Shown in pieces: positions 32,687 to 40,811 of a stretch of DNA of 41,958 nucleotides. Both the position numbers and the translations under genes were made by a program. Where the stretch lies: the NCBI GenBank assembly GCA_964582705.1, contig CAZOTE010000014.1, positions 1 through 41,958 of the forward strand, in the 5' to 3' direction. The notes beneath the pieces were generated by a model. That model made no database searches, was not told where the DNA came from, and was given only the letters and a program-made list of their open reading frames with translations. Every line of letters begins with the position of its first letter. The first letter of the stretch is position 1. The stretch comes from Alkalibacter sp964582705 (GTDB lineage: Bacteria > Bacillota > Clostridia > Eubacteriales > Alkalibacteraceae).

Positions 32687-33172
32687 TCAAAACAGCTTTT
32701 CCAGTATCACGAGATCAAGATACCTATCGAATTTATACCCCGCCTCCTTTATTACTCCACACCTAAAAAAGCCTTCTTTCTCGTGCAATCTTATACTGGT
32801 CGTATTTTCTGAATCAATATAAGCCAATGCCGCATGATATTCTTTTTCTTTGGCCTTCTGAAGTATTTCCTTCAATAGTGTTCTTCCCAGACCCTTCCCT
32901 TGGTAGTCTTTTCTTAGGTAAACAGAATGCTCAATAGTTTTTTTAAAGCCTTCAAATGGTCTGTATGGTCCGTAAGTAGCGAAACCAGCGACTACTCCAT
33001 CTATTTCTGCTGCTATTATGGGGAAACCCGCCTTTTCTTTTTCGCTGTGCCACTCCTCCATTTCCTCAAAGCTCTTGGAGTTGTAATGATACAGGGCTGT
33101 TGAATTTTCGATGTAATAGTTGTATATCAAGGTTATTTCTTGAATGTCTTTTTTCTCTGCCGGCCTTAGCAT
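32687..33172 (-). CDS. GNAT-family N-acetyltransferase (phosphinothricin acetyltransferase-like)
   Basis: This 161-residue GNAT protein starts MLRPAEKKDIQEITLIYNYYIENS and has the acetyl-CoA loop RKDYQGKGLGRTLL and the ALAYIDSENTTSIRLHEKEGF motif, which are common to Pat/Bar and YncA-type amine acetyltransferases. The substrate is unknown; methionine sulfone or sulfoximine-like compounds are typical for relatives. The ATG at 33172 is preferred because GGGAGG lies 5 bases upstream of it, inside the longer frame. Confidence 0.9.
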   Translation of the reverse strand: MLRPAEKKDIQEITLIYNYYIENSTALYHYNSKSFEEMEEWHSEKEKAGFPIIAAEIDGVVAGFATYGPYRPFEGFKKTIEHSVYLRKDYQGKGLGRTLLKEILQKAKEKEYHAALAYIDSENTTSIRLHEKEGFFRCGVIKEAGYKFDRYLDLVILEKLF

Positions 33173-33221
33173 TTCTTCCTCCCGATCCACTTTATTATGT
33201 ATATTATACCTTATTTACTTG

Positions 33222-33267
33222 CACGTAAAAAGCCTCGAGCTAATTATTATTATCGGCTCAAGGCTTT
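33222..33267. terminator. Terminator of cysK, possibly bidirectional
   Basis: A 12-bp stem (33229-33240 with 33256-33267, one wobble) has a 15-base AT-rich loop. The A run before it gives a U tract on the minus strand. A T7 run a few bases after it may serve the plus strand too. Confidence 0.82.
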
Positions 33268-33278
33268 GATTTTTTTGT

Positions 33279-34211
33279 TTATTCCTGGAAAAGTGGAGTC
33301 GAAAGGTATCTTTCTCCGGTGTCGGGAAGGACCACGACGATTGTCTTCCCCTTGTTTTCTTCTCTTTTGGCGATTTCAGTAGCTGCATGAAGCGCTGCTC
33401 CCGAGGAAATCCCTACCAACAGACCTTCACTTGAGGCTACTTTCTTTGCAGTGGCAAAGGCATCCTCGTTTTTGACTTTAACAATTTCGTCTATGACGCC
33501 TGTGTTTAAAACATCCGGCACGAATCCTGCTCCGATTCCCTGGATTTTATGTGGTCCTGGCTTTTCACCTGATAGTATGGCGGAGTCAAAGGGCTCCACG
33601 GCAATTATTTTCAAATTAGGGTTCTTCTGCTTTAAGGCCTCCCCTGCTCCTGTGATGGTTCCGCCGGTCCCGATTCCAGCGATAAAAATATCAACTTTTC
33701 CATCCGTGTCTCTCCAAATCTCTTCCGCTGTAGTTTCTCTGTGAATTTTAGGATTTGCAGGATTCTTAAACTGCTGGAGTACAATGGAATTTGAGTTTTC
33801 TCTAGCCAACTCCTCCGCTTTGTTGATGGCACCCTTCATGCCTTCACTCCCCGGAGTAAGCACAAGCTCGGCACCAAGCTGCTTTAAAAGGTTTCTTCTT
33901 TCGACGCTCATCGTCTCCGGCATTGTCAGTATCAGCCTATACTTCTTTGCTGCTGCCACAAAAGCCAAGGCTATTCCAGTATTTCCACTTGTGGGCTCTA
34001 TTATTACAGAGTCCTTGTTTAAAAGCCCTTTATCTTCTGCGTCCTTTATCATTGCATATCCGATACGGTCTTTAACGCTTCCCGCTGGGTTAAAGTACTC
34101 AAGCTTAGCCAGGATATCTCCCTGTGCTCCGCTTTCCTCCTTGTAATTGTTAAGTTGCAGCAACGGCGTATTTCCGATCAAGTCAACCAAGCTTTTTGCA
34201 ATATTAGCCAT
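33279..34211 (-). CDS. cysK: O-acetylserine sulfhydrylase (cysteine synthase A)
   Basis: This PLP enzyme makes cysteine from O-acetylserine and sulfide. PLP-lysine lies in NPAGSVKDRIG (about residue 45). The substrate loop is PTSGNTGIALAF, and GIGTGGTITG binds the phosphate. At 310 residues it is normal for CysK. AAGGAGG precedes the ATG. It has a strong promoter of its own. In B. subtilis CysK is the corepressor partner of CymR, and a CymR-like gene lies 1.7 kb away here. Confidence 0.96.
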   Translation of the reverse strand: MANIAKSLVDLIGNTPLLQLNNYKEESGAQGDILAKLEYFNPAGSVKDRIGYAMIKDAEDKGLLNKDSVIIEPTSGNTGIALAFVAAAKKYRLILTMPETMSVERRNLLKQLGAELVLTPGSEGMKGAINKAEELARENSNSIVLQQFKNPANPKIHRETTAEEIWRDTDGKVDIFIAGIGTGGTITGAGEALKQKNPNLKIIAVEPFDSAILSGEKPGPHKIQGIGAGFVPDVLNTGVIDEIVKVKNEDAFATAKKVASSEGLLVGISSGAALHAATEIAKREENKGKTIVVVLPDTGERYLSTPLFQE

Positions 34212-34223
34212 TATTTTTCCTCC

Positions 34224-34242
34224 TTGTTTTATATATTATTAT
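34224..34242 (-). promoter_or_regulatory. Candidate sulfur-regulon operator in the cysK leader
   Basis: The 19-base plus-strand sequence TTGTTTTATATATTATTAT occurs identically upstream of the Rrf2 gene (36422-36440). Here it lies downstream of the cysK -10 box, so it is not itself the -10, and an operator role is plausible. A shorter piece, TTGTTTTATA, lies before ridA (35903-35912). Confidence 0.45.
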
Positions 34243-34264
34243 TCTTATCAACTTTATATATTTT

Positions 34265-34294
34265 ATTATACTCTACTTTTTTCTTCGATGTCAA
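34265..34294 (-). promoter_or_regulatory. Consensus sigma-A promoter of cysK
   Basis: A perfect -35 TTGACA (34289-34294), an 18-bp spacer and a perfect -10 TATAAT (34265-34270) are read on the minus strand, 54 bases before the ATG. Confidence 0.88.
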
Positions 34295-34321
34295 GGGTTA
34301 TCTTATATTTTTATTATATGT

Positions 34322-35461
34322 TTAGTCGGAATTAAGCGCCTGTTCAAAGTCTGCAATCAAATCTCCTGTATCTTCCAGACCCACAGAAACCCTAATCAGC
34401 CTATCTGATATACCAAGATCACTTTTAACTTCCTTTGGCATCGAGCCATGACTCATTTTCGTGGGGTAGGACACTATAGTCTCCACTCCTCCCAGGCTAA
34501 CTGCAAGTATGCTTTCAACTTTGTTTAAAAAATCTTTTGCAGCTTTATCCGTTTTGGTTTCAAAAGACAAAACTGCCCCAGGTCCAAAAGATTGTCCGTC
34601 ATGGATTTCCTTGTCCTGGTGATCTTCCAGCCCCGGATAGTATACCTTTTCCACAGCTTCTTGCTTTTTAAGCCATAAGGCGATTTTTTTAGCACTTTCC
34701 TGCTGGTAGTCCATCCTTACCTTCAGTGTCTTAAGCCCCCTTAACAACAGCCAACAGTCCTGTGGGCCAAGAACCGCTCCAAAGCTCATTTGGACAAAAT
34801 ATATCCTCTTGGCCAGAGCCTTGTCTTTTACCACTACCAATCCTCCGAGAACATCGCTGTGGCCCCCAATAAATTTTGTTGCACTGTGAATGACTATATC
34901 CACACCCAAATCCAGAGGTCTTTGCAGATAAGGTGACATAAAGGTATTATCCAGCATAGTTATGATCCCTTTGCTCTTGGCAATGGATGCGACCATCTTG
35001 ATATCCGTTACCTTCATCAATGGATTTGACGGAGTTTCTAAATATATGCCCTTTGTATTTGTCTTTATATTTCTTTTTATTTCTTCAATATCCGTCATAT
35101 CCACAAACGTAGTCTCAATTCCAAAATTGGGAAACAGCCCGCTTGCCACTCTAAAGGTTCCTCCGTATACATCCTTGCATACGAGAAGATGATCTCCTTG
35201 GGAAAAAATCGACAAAACAGAGGATGTTGCAGCCATGCCGCTAGAAAATGCATATCCGTTAGTGCCGTTTTCAAGCAACGCAATAGTCTTCTCCAAAGCT
35301 TCTCTCGTAGGATTTTGGGATCTCGAGTACTCATATTCGCCGTTGCAATCCGCACTTTTTTGACTGTACGTTGATGCCTGATATATTGGTATGCTAAGTG
35401 CTCCGGTGTATTTATCCGTCTCAAACCCGTTTCTGATAAGTTTTGTAGAAAAATCCATCAA
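34322..35461 (-). CDS. Cys/Met metabolism PLP enzyme: cystathionine gamma-synthase or gamma-lyase
   Basis: This 379-residue fold-type I PLP enzyme has family motifs YEYSRSQNPTREALE, AFSSGMAATSS, LETPSNPLMKVTDI and the PLP-lysine in SATKFIGGHSDVLGG. The C-terminus contains SLGGVETIVSYPTKMSH. It either joins O-acyl-homoserine with cysteine (MetB) or splits cystathionine (MetC/MccB). Sequence motifs alone do not separate these. It overlaps ridA by 4 bases, and cysK lies downstream with its own promoter. Confidence 0.93.
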   Translation of the reverse strand: MMDFSTKLIRNGFETDKYTGALSIPIYQASTYSQKSADCNGEYEYSRSQNPTREALEKTIALLENGTNGYAFSSGMAATSSVLSIFSQGDHLLVCKDVYGGTFRVASGLFPNFGIETTFVDMTDIEEIKRNIKTNTKGIYLETPSNPLMKVTDIKMVASIAKSKGIITMLDNTFMSPYLQRPLDLGVDIVIHSATKFIGGHSDVLGGLVVVKDKALAKRIYFVQMSFGAVLGPQDCWLLLRGLKTLKVRMDYQQESAKKIALWLKKQEAVEKVYYPGLEDHQDKEIHDGQSFGPGAVLSFETKTDKAAKDFLNKVESILAVSLGGVETIVSYPTKMSHGSMPKEVKSDLGISDRLIRVSVGLEDTGDLIADFEQALNSD

Positions 35462-35850
35462 ACAACCTCCTCATGTCTAGCTGCTATTACCTCTATCTCC
35501 ACTGAGGCGCCTTTGGGAAGAGCTGAAACCTCTATGCATGATCTCGCAGGATAAGGTTTTCCCAGTAGGCTTGAATAGGCTTCATTTACCGCATCAAAAT
35601 CCTTGAGATCTGTCAAGTATATGACCGCCTTTATGATGTCATCAAAGGTGAGGCCCTCTTCATTTAGGACTGTTCCGATGTTTTTCATGACCTGCTCCGT
35701 CTGCTTTTTTGCATCACCCTCCACAAGCCTTCCCGTCTCAGGGTCTAAGGGTATCTGCCCCGAAAGATATACTGCGCTTTCAGTTGCTATCCCTTGTGAA
35801 TATGGCCCAACCGCTTTTGGGGCCTTGTGGGTATTTATCTCTTTTTTCAT
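35458..35850 (-). CDS. ridA: RidA-family enamine/imine deaminase
   Basis: RidA hydrolyses reactive enamines such as 2-aminoacrylate released by PLP enzymes. The 130-residue protein begins MKKEINTHKAPKAVGPYSQG and carries VYLSGQIPLDPETG and the catalytic Arg in PARSCIEVSALPKGASVEIE. The start at 35850 is preferred over 35895 for length and for AAGGAGG just upstream. Coupling to a transsulfuration enzyme makes sense, as beta/gamma-elimination can release such enamines. Confidence 0.95.
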   Translation of the reverse strand: MKKEINTHKAPKAVGPYSQGIATESAVYLSGQIPLDPETGRLVEGDAKKQTEQVMKNIGTVLNEEGLTFDDIIKAVIYLTDLKDFDAVNEAYSSLLGKPYPARSCIEVSALPKGASVEIEVIAARHEEVV

Positions 35851-35945
35851 GATTCCCTCCTTGTATACTGAACATGAAGCCAAGCTGCTGTTCAAATTAT
35901 TTTTGTTTTATAATGGACATAGTATTGTGGATTGGTTTTTCTTCC

Positions 35946-36392
35946 TTAAATGTAATACATCAAATCCGATTCTCCTATAGATGCCTTATACCCCTGTGCC
36001 AATTCTTCCAAGGTTATGGACTTTACAACATCTTCTATGCTGATATTAATTTTTCTCCATAGCATGTCCTTTAAATAATATTGTATGCTGTCCTTTTGAG
36101 ATTCAGCCTCCTTGCTCTCATCAATTACGGAAAGATCGCCTTCCAATGTACTCAGAATCATCCCTGCAGTTATTTCTGATGGATCCTTGGCAAGAAGATA
36201 TCCTCCTTGAGCGCCTTTAACGCTTTTTACCAGTCCAGCTTTTCTGAGAGTCGAGAAAACTTGTTCTAAGTAATTATTTGATATTCCCTGTCTTTGAGCG
36301 ACATTGCTAAGAGGCATGTGATCTCCTGCCGAATATACTGCCAAATCCACCATCGCCCTAATTCCGTATCTTCCTTTTGTAGATATTTTCAT
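35946..36392 (-). CDS. Rrf2-family regulator, CymR-like
   Basis: This 148-residue winged-helix regulator starts MKISTKGRYGIRAMVDLA, with the recognition region ISNNYLEQVFSTLRKAGLVKSVKGAQGGYLLAK. It has no cysteines where IscR and NsrR hold an Fe-S cluster, so it is of the cluster-free CymR type that represses sulfur uptake and cysteine synthesis genes. The genes beside it (ridA, transsulfuration enzyme, cysK) fit that role. The true start is the ATG at 36392 (GGTGAG upstream); the longer frame to 36467 runs into the promoter. Confidence 0.9.
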   Translation of the reverse strand: MKISTKGRYGIRAMVDLAVYSAGDHMPLSNVAQRQGISNNYLEQVFSTLRKAGLVKSVKGAQGGYLLAKDPSEITAGMILSTLEGDLSVIDESKEAESQKDSIQYYLKDMLWRKINISIEDVVKSITLEELAQGYKASIGESDLMYYI

Positions 36393-36421
36393 ATTCTCAC
36401 CCCATTTGCCACTATTCCTAT

Positions 36422-36440
36422 TTGTTTTATATATTATTAT
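36422..36440 (-). promoter_or_regulatory. Second copy of the AT-rich sulfur-cluster element
   Basis: The same 19 bases as at 34224-34242 (TTGTTTTATATATTATTAT) lie just downstream of, and overlapping, the Rrf2 promoter. Autoregulation of a CymR-like repressor would fit. Confidence 0.45.
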
Positions 36441-36467
36441 ACTATACTCATTTAAATGCGTTGTCAA
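36439..36467 (-). promoter_or_regulatory. Promoter of the Rrf2 gene
   Basis: On the minus strand, a perfect -35 TTGACA (36462-36467), a 17-bp spacer and -10 TAGTAT lie at 36439-36444. A TATAAT three bases further downstream is an alternative at longer spacing. Confidence 0.68.
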
Positions 36468-36499
36468 TAAAAAAACAGCTTGAGCATAAACTCAAACCG
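36468..36499 (-). terminator. Terminator of the HAD gene pair
   Basis: A 9-bp stem (36476-36484 with 36491-36499) has a 6-base loop, followed on the minus strand by seven T. It overlaps the stop codon of the second HAD gene and lies next to the Rrf2 promoter. Confidence 0.85.
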
Positions 36500-37328
36500 C
36501 TTTCCCATCTTCTTTACAGCATTTTTTAATTATAAATTTTTCAATAGCATATGCCACTCCGTCCTCTTCTACGGATTTTGTAACAAAATCCGCGTGATCT
36601 TTGACGTTTTTAATGGCATTACCCATAGCTATGCCTGTTCCGGCCGCTTCCAGCATTGATATGTCATTTTCTGCATCTCCTATGGCCATTACATTCTCCA
36701 TAGGTATTTCAAGCTGCTCGGCAAGACCTTCCAAAGCCATTCCTTTATCAAGGCACTTTGGATATATTTCCATATGTTTTTCAAACCCGTATTCCACATT
36801 CACGCATTCCCCGTACTTTTCCTCAAAATAATCTCTTAACGCATCAAGAGTGTGGTCTTCGTCCATAAACATGAACTTGTTCATTTTGTTTTCTAGTATG
36901 AATTTCTTCATATCGTCAACAACGATGACGTTGTCTTTTTCCTTGGCCAATAGTGCAATTGTGGGCTGGTTGCGATGTTCTTCCGAAACATAGACATTAA
37001 GTCCTGCAAAAAGGCTATATGGAATTTCTTCTTCCTCAAGCTTATTATATATGCCCAATGCTATCTCTTTTTTCATCTCGTTTTCGATGATCGCCTTGCC
37101 TGTCTTTAAGTCCAAAACTATGCCACCATTTGTTGTAATTCCATATTCTTCAATCCCTAAGTCTTCTAGATATCGCTTCATGCTGTAATAGTTTCTGCCG
37201 GATATCAACACCACATAAACCCCAAGCTTTTTTGCTGCCATAACCGTATTTATAACCTTTTTAGATATATTCGGTCTCTCAAAATTGATCAACGTGCCGT
37301 CTATATCAATTGCCAGTAATTTTATCAT
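36492..37328 (-). CDS. Cof-type HAD-IIB phosphatase
   Basis: This 278-residue haloacid dehalogenase-fold phosphatase starts MIKLLAIDIDGTL (nucleophile Asp of DxD). Motif II is VVLISGRNYYSMK, the C2-type cap lies between, and motif IV is MENVMAIGDAENDISMLEAAGTGIAMGNA. Such enzymes dephosphorylate sugar phosphates or cofactors; substrate is not predictable. It is 13 bases downstream of a paralogue with the same layout, evidently a tandem duplication. Confidence 0.93.
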   Translation of the reverse strand: MIKLLAIDIDGTLINFERPNISKKVINTVMAAKKLGVYVVLISGRNYYSMKRYLEDLGIEEYGITTNGGIVLDLKTGKAIIENEMKKEIALGIYNKLEEEEIPYSLFAGLNVYVSEEHRNQPTIALLAKEKDNVIVVDDMKKFILENKMNKFMFMDEDHTLDALRDYFEEKYGECVNVEYGFEKHMEIYPKCLDKGMALEGLAEQLEIPMENVMAIGDAENDISMLEAAGTGIAMGNAIKNVKDHADFVTKSVEEDGVAYAIEKFIIKKCCKEDGKAV

Positions 37329-37341
37329 TTTCTCACCTCAT

Positions 37342-38145
37342 TTAAATCCTTCCAAATACATGCTTGTCCAAAGCAAGCTTCACTCCGTCATTTTCAACAT
37401 GGCCAGTAATCTCCATTGCATGGGACTTTACATTTTCAGATGCATTGCCCATAGCCACAGACAAACCAGCCGTCTTAAACATAGGTATGTCATTTTCTGA
37501 ATCACCTATGCACATGGTCTCTTCTTTTAGCACACCGTAATGTTCCATCATAAAGCTTAAGGCTTTGCCTTTGTCCGCCTTATTTGAATACACTTCAAGC
37601 AGAGTCTCCATACTGAAATCCGCGTTTAATACCTCGCCGTAGCTAGTCAGAGAAAACTCCTTGATTGTAGCGAGGTCATTTTGCGCTCCCACCATCATCA
37701 GCTTCGCCGAGGGATACTCCTTAAGATTTTCGTATATATCCTCGATATAATGAAATTCCTGATTGAGAGCCTTAATATAGTCCATAGGCAAGGAATCAAA
37801 ACCCTTTGTATATACCTTGCAGTTTGAAAAATTTATAGGGACTGTTCCCACAGAAATACTCTTTTCCACTACAGATCTTGCAATATCGTAAGGTATCGTC
37901 TCTTGATGAATTACCTCTTCGTCTTCAATTCTTACTATTTCCGCTCCGTTAGCCGATGCTGCAATGCCTTTTAGACCAAGCTCCTGTATATAATCCTTCA
38001 TCCCAAAATAGTTTCTTCCTGAAAGCAAAACGACCTTAACTCCATTGTGGTAGGCTTTAAGGATCGATTCCCTGACAACCGCGCTTATTTTATTGTCTTC
38101 CCTTATGAGTGTTCCGTCAATATCCAGGGCCAATAACTTTATCAT
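37342..38145 (-). CDS. Cof-type HAD-IIB phosphatase, paralogue
   Basis: This 267-residue protein has nucleophile motif MIKLLALDIDGTL, motif II VVLLSGRNYFGMK and motif IV EETMCIGDSENDIPMFKTAGLSVAMGNA. It is the upstream copy of the tandem pair. A promoter directly upstream means the pair need not depend on the alcohol dehydrogenase/RuBisCO-like transcript, though no terminator separates them. Confidence 0.93.
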   Translation of the reverse strand: MIKLLALDIDGTLIREDNKISAVVRESILKAYHNGVKVVLLSGRNYFGMKDYIQELGLKGIAASANGAEIVRIEDEEVIHQETIPYDIARSVVEKSISVGTVPINFSNCKVYTKGFDSLPMDYIKALNQEFHYIEDIYENLKEYPSAKLMMVGAQNDLATIKEFSLTSYGEVLNADFSMETLLEVYSNKADKGKALSFMMEHYGVLKEETMCIGDSENDIPMFKTAGLSVAMGNASENVKSHAMEITGHVENDGVKLALDKHVFGRI

Positions 38146-38173
38146 CTTCTACCTCCGTGTTGGTTATGCTTAT

Positions 38174-38202
38174 ATTATACCCTAATCATGTATATTTGAC
38201 AC
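38174..38202 (-). promoter_or_regulatory. Promoter of the HAD pair
   Basis: On the minus strand, -35 GTGTCA (38197-38202), a 17-bp spacer and a perfect -10 TATAAT (38174-38179) lie close to the first HAD start codon. Confidence 0.6.
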
Positions 38203-38212
38203 GTAATACAAG

Positions 38213-39247
38213 CTACGGCTTCAAAACGACTTTTATGGCCTCACCGCTTTTTGCCATTTCTACGCCCTTCATTGCATCCTCTAGAGGCAGAACATGAGTC
38301 ACATATCTGTCGGCCTTTATTTTTTTATCGGCAATCAAGTCAAAGGATCTGGCATTTTGCATATGGTCATAACCAAAGTGTCCCAAAATAGTAATCTGCT
38401 CATAGTGTACGAAGTTGCTATCTATCAACGTCATCTCGCCCTTTGGAACTCCACCAAAAAATACCACCTTTCCCCTTTTGCATGCCATTTTAATGGCTTG
38501 GTCCTGGGCTTTAGTGCTGGGGTTTGCCGATATGACTACTTCTGCACCCCATCCTCCTGTTATTTCCCGGACTCTTTTTACAGGATCAACTTCAAATGGA
38601 TCAATGATAAAGTCTGCTCCAAACTCGCGAGCCTTTTCAAGCCTTATCCTCGAAGGCTCAACAGCTATCACTCTTTTAGCGCCTCTTAGCTTTGCAAGTT
38701 CAAGTTGAAGACATCCTATTGGTCCCATGCCTATTACTACCACAGTATCTCCCAAAGTGACATTGGCGTATTCCTGGCATGAAAAAACCGATGATAACGG
38801 TTCGGTCATTACCGCCTCTTCATAGGACATGTCATGTGGCATCTTTATTACCTGACCCTTTTTTATGATATCCTCTGTGACGATCATGTATTCGGCAAAT
38901 CCACCGGGTATGGTAGTCCCTGGTACCGTAAGGTTTTCACATTGTCCCAGCCACCCTCTTTTGCAAGCAGGACATTCGTAACATGGAACGAGGGGGGAAA
39001 CATATACTCTTTCACCTGCTGAAAAACCTTTAACCCCTTCGCCAATCTCTGCGATTTCTCCGGCAATTTCATGTCCCAGAATCTGCGGATACTCAAGCCT
39101 GTGATGTCCGTGGATTATGGTTCTGATATCCGATCCGCAAAGGCCAACTCCATGGACACGAATAAGCATCTCTTCTTTTTTGCATACCGGAGTTTTTACA
39201 TCCTCCATCCTTAAATCTTCAGGTCCGTACAATAGTGCCGCTTTCAT
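38213..39247 (-). CDS. Zinc-dependent medium-chain alcohol/polyol dehydrogenase
   Basis: This 344-residue MDR-family dehydrogenase has catalytic zinc ligands in VGLCGSDIR and GHEIAGE. The four structural-zinc cysteines lie in CYECPACKRGWLGQC, and the nucleotide fold is VIGMGPIGCLQLELAKLRGA, with the acidic residue in VIAVEPSR predicting NAD(H) preference. It resembles threonine, sorbitol and other polyol dehydrogenases. The start at 39247 (AGGAGG upstream) is chosen over 39298. It follows the RuBisCO-like gene after 71 bases without a terminator, so the two likely share a transcript and pathway. Confidence 0.92.
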   Translation of the reverse strand: MKAALLYGPEDLRMEDVKTPVCKKEEMLIRVHGVGLCGSDIRTIIHGHHRLEYPQILGHEIAGEIAEIGEGVKGFSAGERVYVSPLVPCYECPACKRGWLGQCENLTVPGTTIPGGFAEYMIVTEDIIKKGQVIKMPHDMSYEEAVMTEPLSSVFSCQEYANVTLGDTVVVIGMGPIGCLQLELAKLRGAKRVIAVEPSRIRLEKAREFGADFIIDPFEVDPVKRVREITGGWGAEVVISANPSTKAQDQAIKMACKRGKVVFFGGVPKGEMTLIDSNFVHYEQITILGHFGYDHMQNARSFDLIADKKIKADRYVTHVLPLEDAMKGVEMAKSGEAIKVVLKP

Positions 39248-39318
39248 AAGTCTCTCCTCCTGGAATGTGCAAAGCACACAGCTTGATAATCGCACCATGT
39301 GCTCTGTAATCTCATTTT

Positions 39319-40623
39319 TTATTTTTTTAAATCAAAATATTCAGACACGTCTTCCTTGCCCCATGAATCCACAATAGCAGCAAGCTCCTTATGTTCCTTA
39401 GCATATTCTCCCAAGCTGACTCCCTGCATCGTCGCTTCTATTGCTTGTCTCATAGATTTAGCACCTGCCGTGGCACCCATGGGATGACCGTGGATTGCCC
39501 CACCTGCTGCCAAACAAATATCAGTCCCCAGTTCCTTCATAGTTTGAGGGACTGCTCCCTGAGTCATGCCTCCCGATAAAAGCGGCAACATAGGCTTGAT
39601 TCCAAACAGCTCCTGTCTGGCCATTAAAACCTGCTGCTGACACTTGCTTTTTACAACAGGGAACTTGCCGTATGGACTTGTGATAATCTGCATATCGGCA
39701 CCGCACATCCTAGCCAGTTTTCCTACCAAGAGAGGCGAGCTTATCCCCTGATAAGGAGATCCGAAGGTTGTTCCCGAGAAATCGATATGAGCCATAATAG
39801 GAACATTTATGTTGGGATCCTCGGCAATCATTTTTGCTGCTGAAAATCCTATCGTATAGAAGTTCATCATCAGCGCATTGGCCCCTGCGTCAATCGCTCT
39901 GTACGCATTGTCTTTCAGCTTGCTTATGTCATCTGTAATATTTGGAGTGTATAACGTTTTTTCACCGGTCTCTTCGTCTGCTCTTTTAATGGCCGCCATT
40001 ATGGCTTTTATCCTGTCTTCCAAGGGACAGTATACGGGGTTTCCCGGCAAAAGCTCATCGTCTTTGATGAAGTCTCCACCTCCAAGAGCGACCTCGTAAG
40101 CCATATTCGCTCCTTCTTCAGGAGTCCAGCCTATGTCAGGCTTTATCATATTGTTTACAAATGGTCTTTCTTTTACTCCCAGCAAATCCCTGATTCCTTC
40201 TATTCCGAACTTCGGCCCTTTGAATCCCCCTATCCAAGATTCGGGGAAAGCTATGTCCATAAGTTTTAAATATGGAATTTGAGCGATGTTTCCTATAACC
40301 GAAGACAGGAGCATCGGTATCTGAGGATCAAAATTTATAGAAGGAAAAGCTATCTGCACTACGTACTTTCTGTTTATTTCTTCCTTCGGAACGACAAACT
40401 CATAATCCGGCAAAGCATAAACGGCAACTACCTTTCCGGTATGCTTGCGTCTTATCTTCTCATGCTCTCCCGGCACTGCCGTCCAGGTGCTGGTGGTCTG
40501 CTCCTCGGCTATGGCCACAACGTACTTTAATATGTCGGATGAATCGGTCTCAATATAATATGTCGCTATTATGTCGTCTTTTGCCATACTTACTTCCGGA
40601 AATCCAAAGCTTAGATCATTCAT
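39319..40623 (-). CDS. RuBisCO-like protein (form IV large-chain homologue)
   Basis: This 434-residue RuBisCO large-subunit homologue retains many active-site positions. By motif alignment, E41 (spinach E60), T46-W47 (T65-W66), N112 (N123), K161 (K175), carbamylatable K187 with D189-E190 in GGGDFIKDDE (K201, D203, E204), H279 (H294), K320 (K334) and S350-G-G (S379) are kept. K177 is replaced by Asp, R295 is changed and H327 is replaced by Ile. True carboxylation of ribulose bisphosphate is therefore unlikely, but a Mg-carbamate enolase or related reaction is well supported. It is not clearly YkrW (methionine salvage), since no salvage genes are near. GGGAGG precedes the ATG. It is first in a unit with a zinc alcohol dehydrogenase. 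Confidence 0.93.
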   Translation of the reverse strand: MNDLSFGFPEVSMAKDDIIATYYIETDSSDILKYVVAIAEEQTTSTWTAVPGEHEKIRRKHTGKVVAVYALPDYEFVVPKEEINRKYVVQIAFPSINFDPQIPMLLSSVIGNIAQIPYLKLMDIAFPESWIGGFKGPKFGIEGIRDLLGVKERPFVNNMIKPDIGWTPEEGANMAYEVALGGGDFIKDDELLPGNPVYCPLEDRIKAIMAAIKRADEETGEKTLYTPNITDDISKLKDNAYRAIDAGANALMMNFYTIGFSAAKMIAEDPNINVPIMAHIDFSGTTFGSPYQGISSPLLVGKLARMCGADMQIITSPYGKFPVVKSKCQQQVLMARQELFGIKPMLPLLSGGMTQGAVPQTMKELGTDICLAAGGAIHGHPMGATAGAKSMRQAIEATMQGVSLGEYAKEHKELAAIVDSWGKEDVSEYFDLKK

Positions 40624-40686
40624 ACTTTAACCTCCCAGTTAATGGTTTGACTAGACATGTTCACCTTAATATTAACCCTCTTCTAA

Positions 40687-40717
40687 AGTATTTTCAATAT
40701 TGAATATATTTTCAATA
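40687..40717 (-). promoter_or_regulatory. Promoter and overlapping palindromic operator of the RuBisCO-like gene
   Basis: On the minus strand, -35 TTGAAA (40710-40715), a 17-bp spacer and -10 AATACT (40687-40692) are overlaid by two inverted repeats. These are TATTGAA-6-TTCAATA and the perfect 12-mer TTCAATATTGAA, giving three alternating TTGAA half-sites over 29 bases (40689-40717). A repressor or local regulator probably binds here; none is encoded next to it. Confidence 0.5.
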
Positions 40718-40760
40718 GAACAAAAACTCCTTTTTTCACTTCCTTAATTACAAGAAAATT

Positions 40761-40797
40761 GCATTAAAACAAACCAGAGCCTGATATAGGCTCTGGT
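40761..40797 (-). terminator. Terminator of carB
   Basis: A perfect 10-bp stem ACCAGAGCCT (40773-40782) with AGGCTCTGGT (40788-40797) is followed on the minus strand by TTGTTTTAAT. Confidence 0.86.
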
Positions 40798-40811
40798 CTA
40801 GATAACATCTT

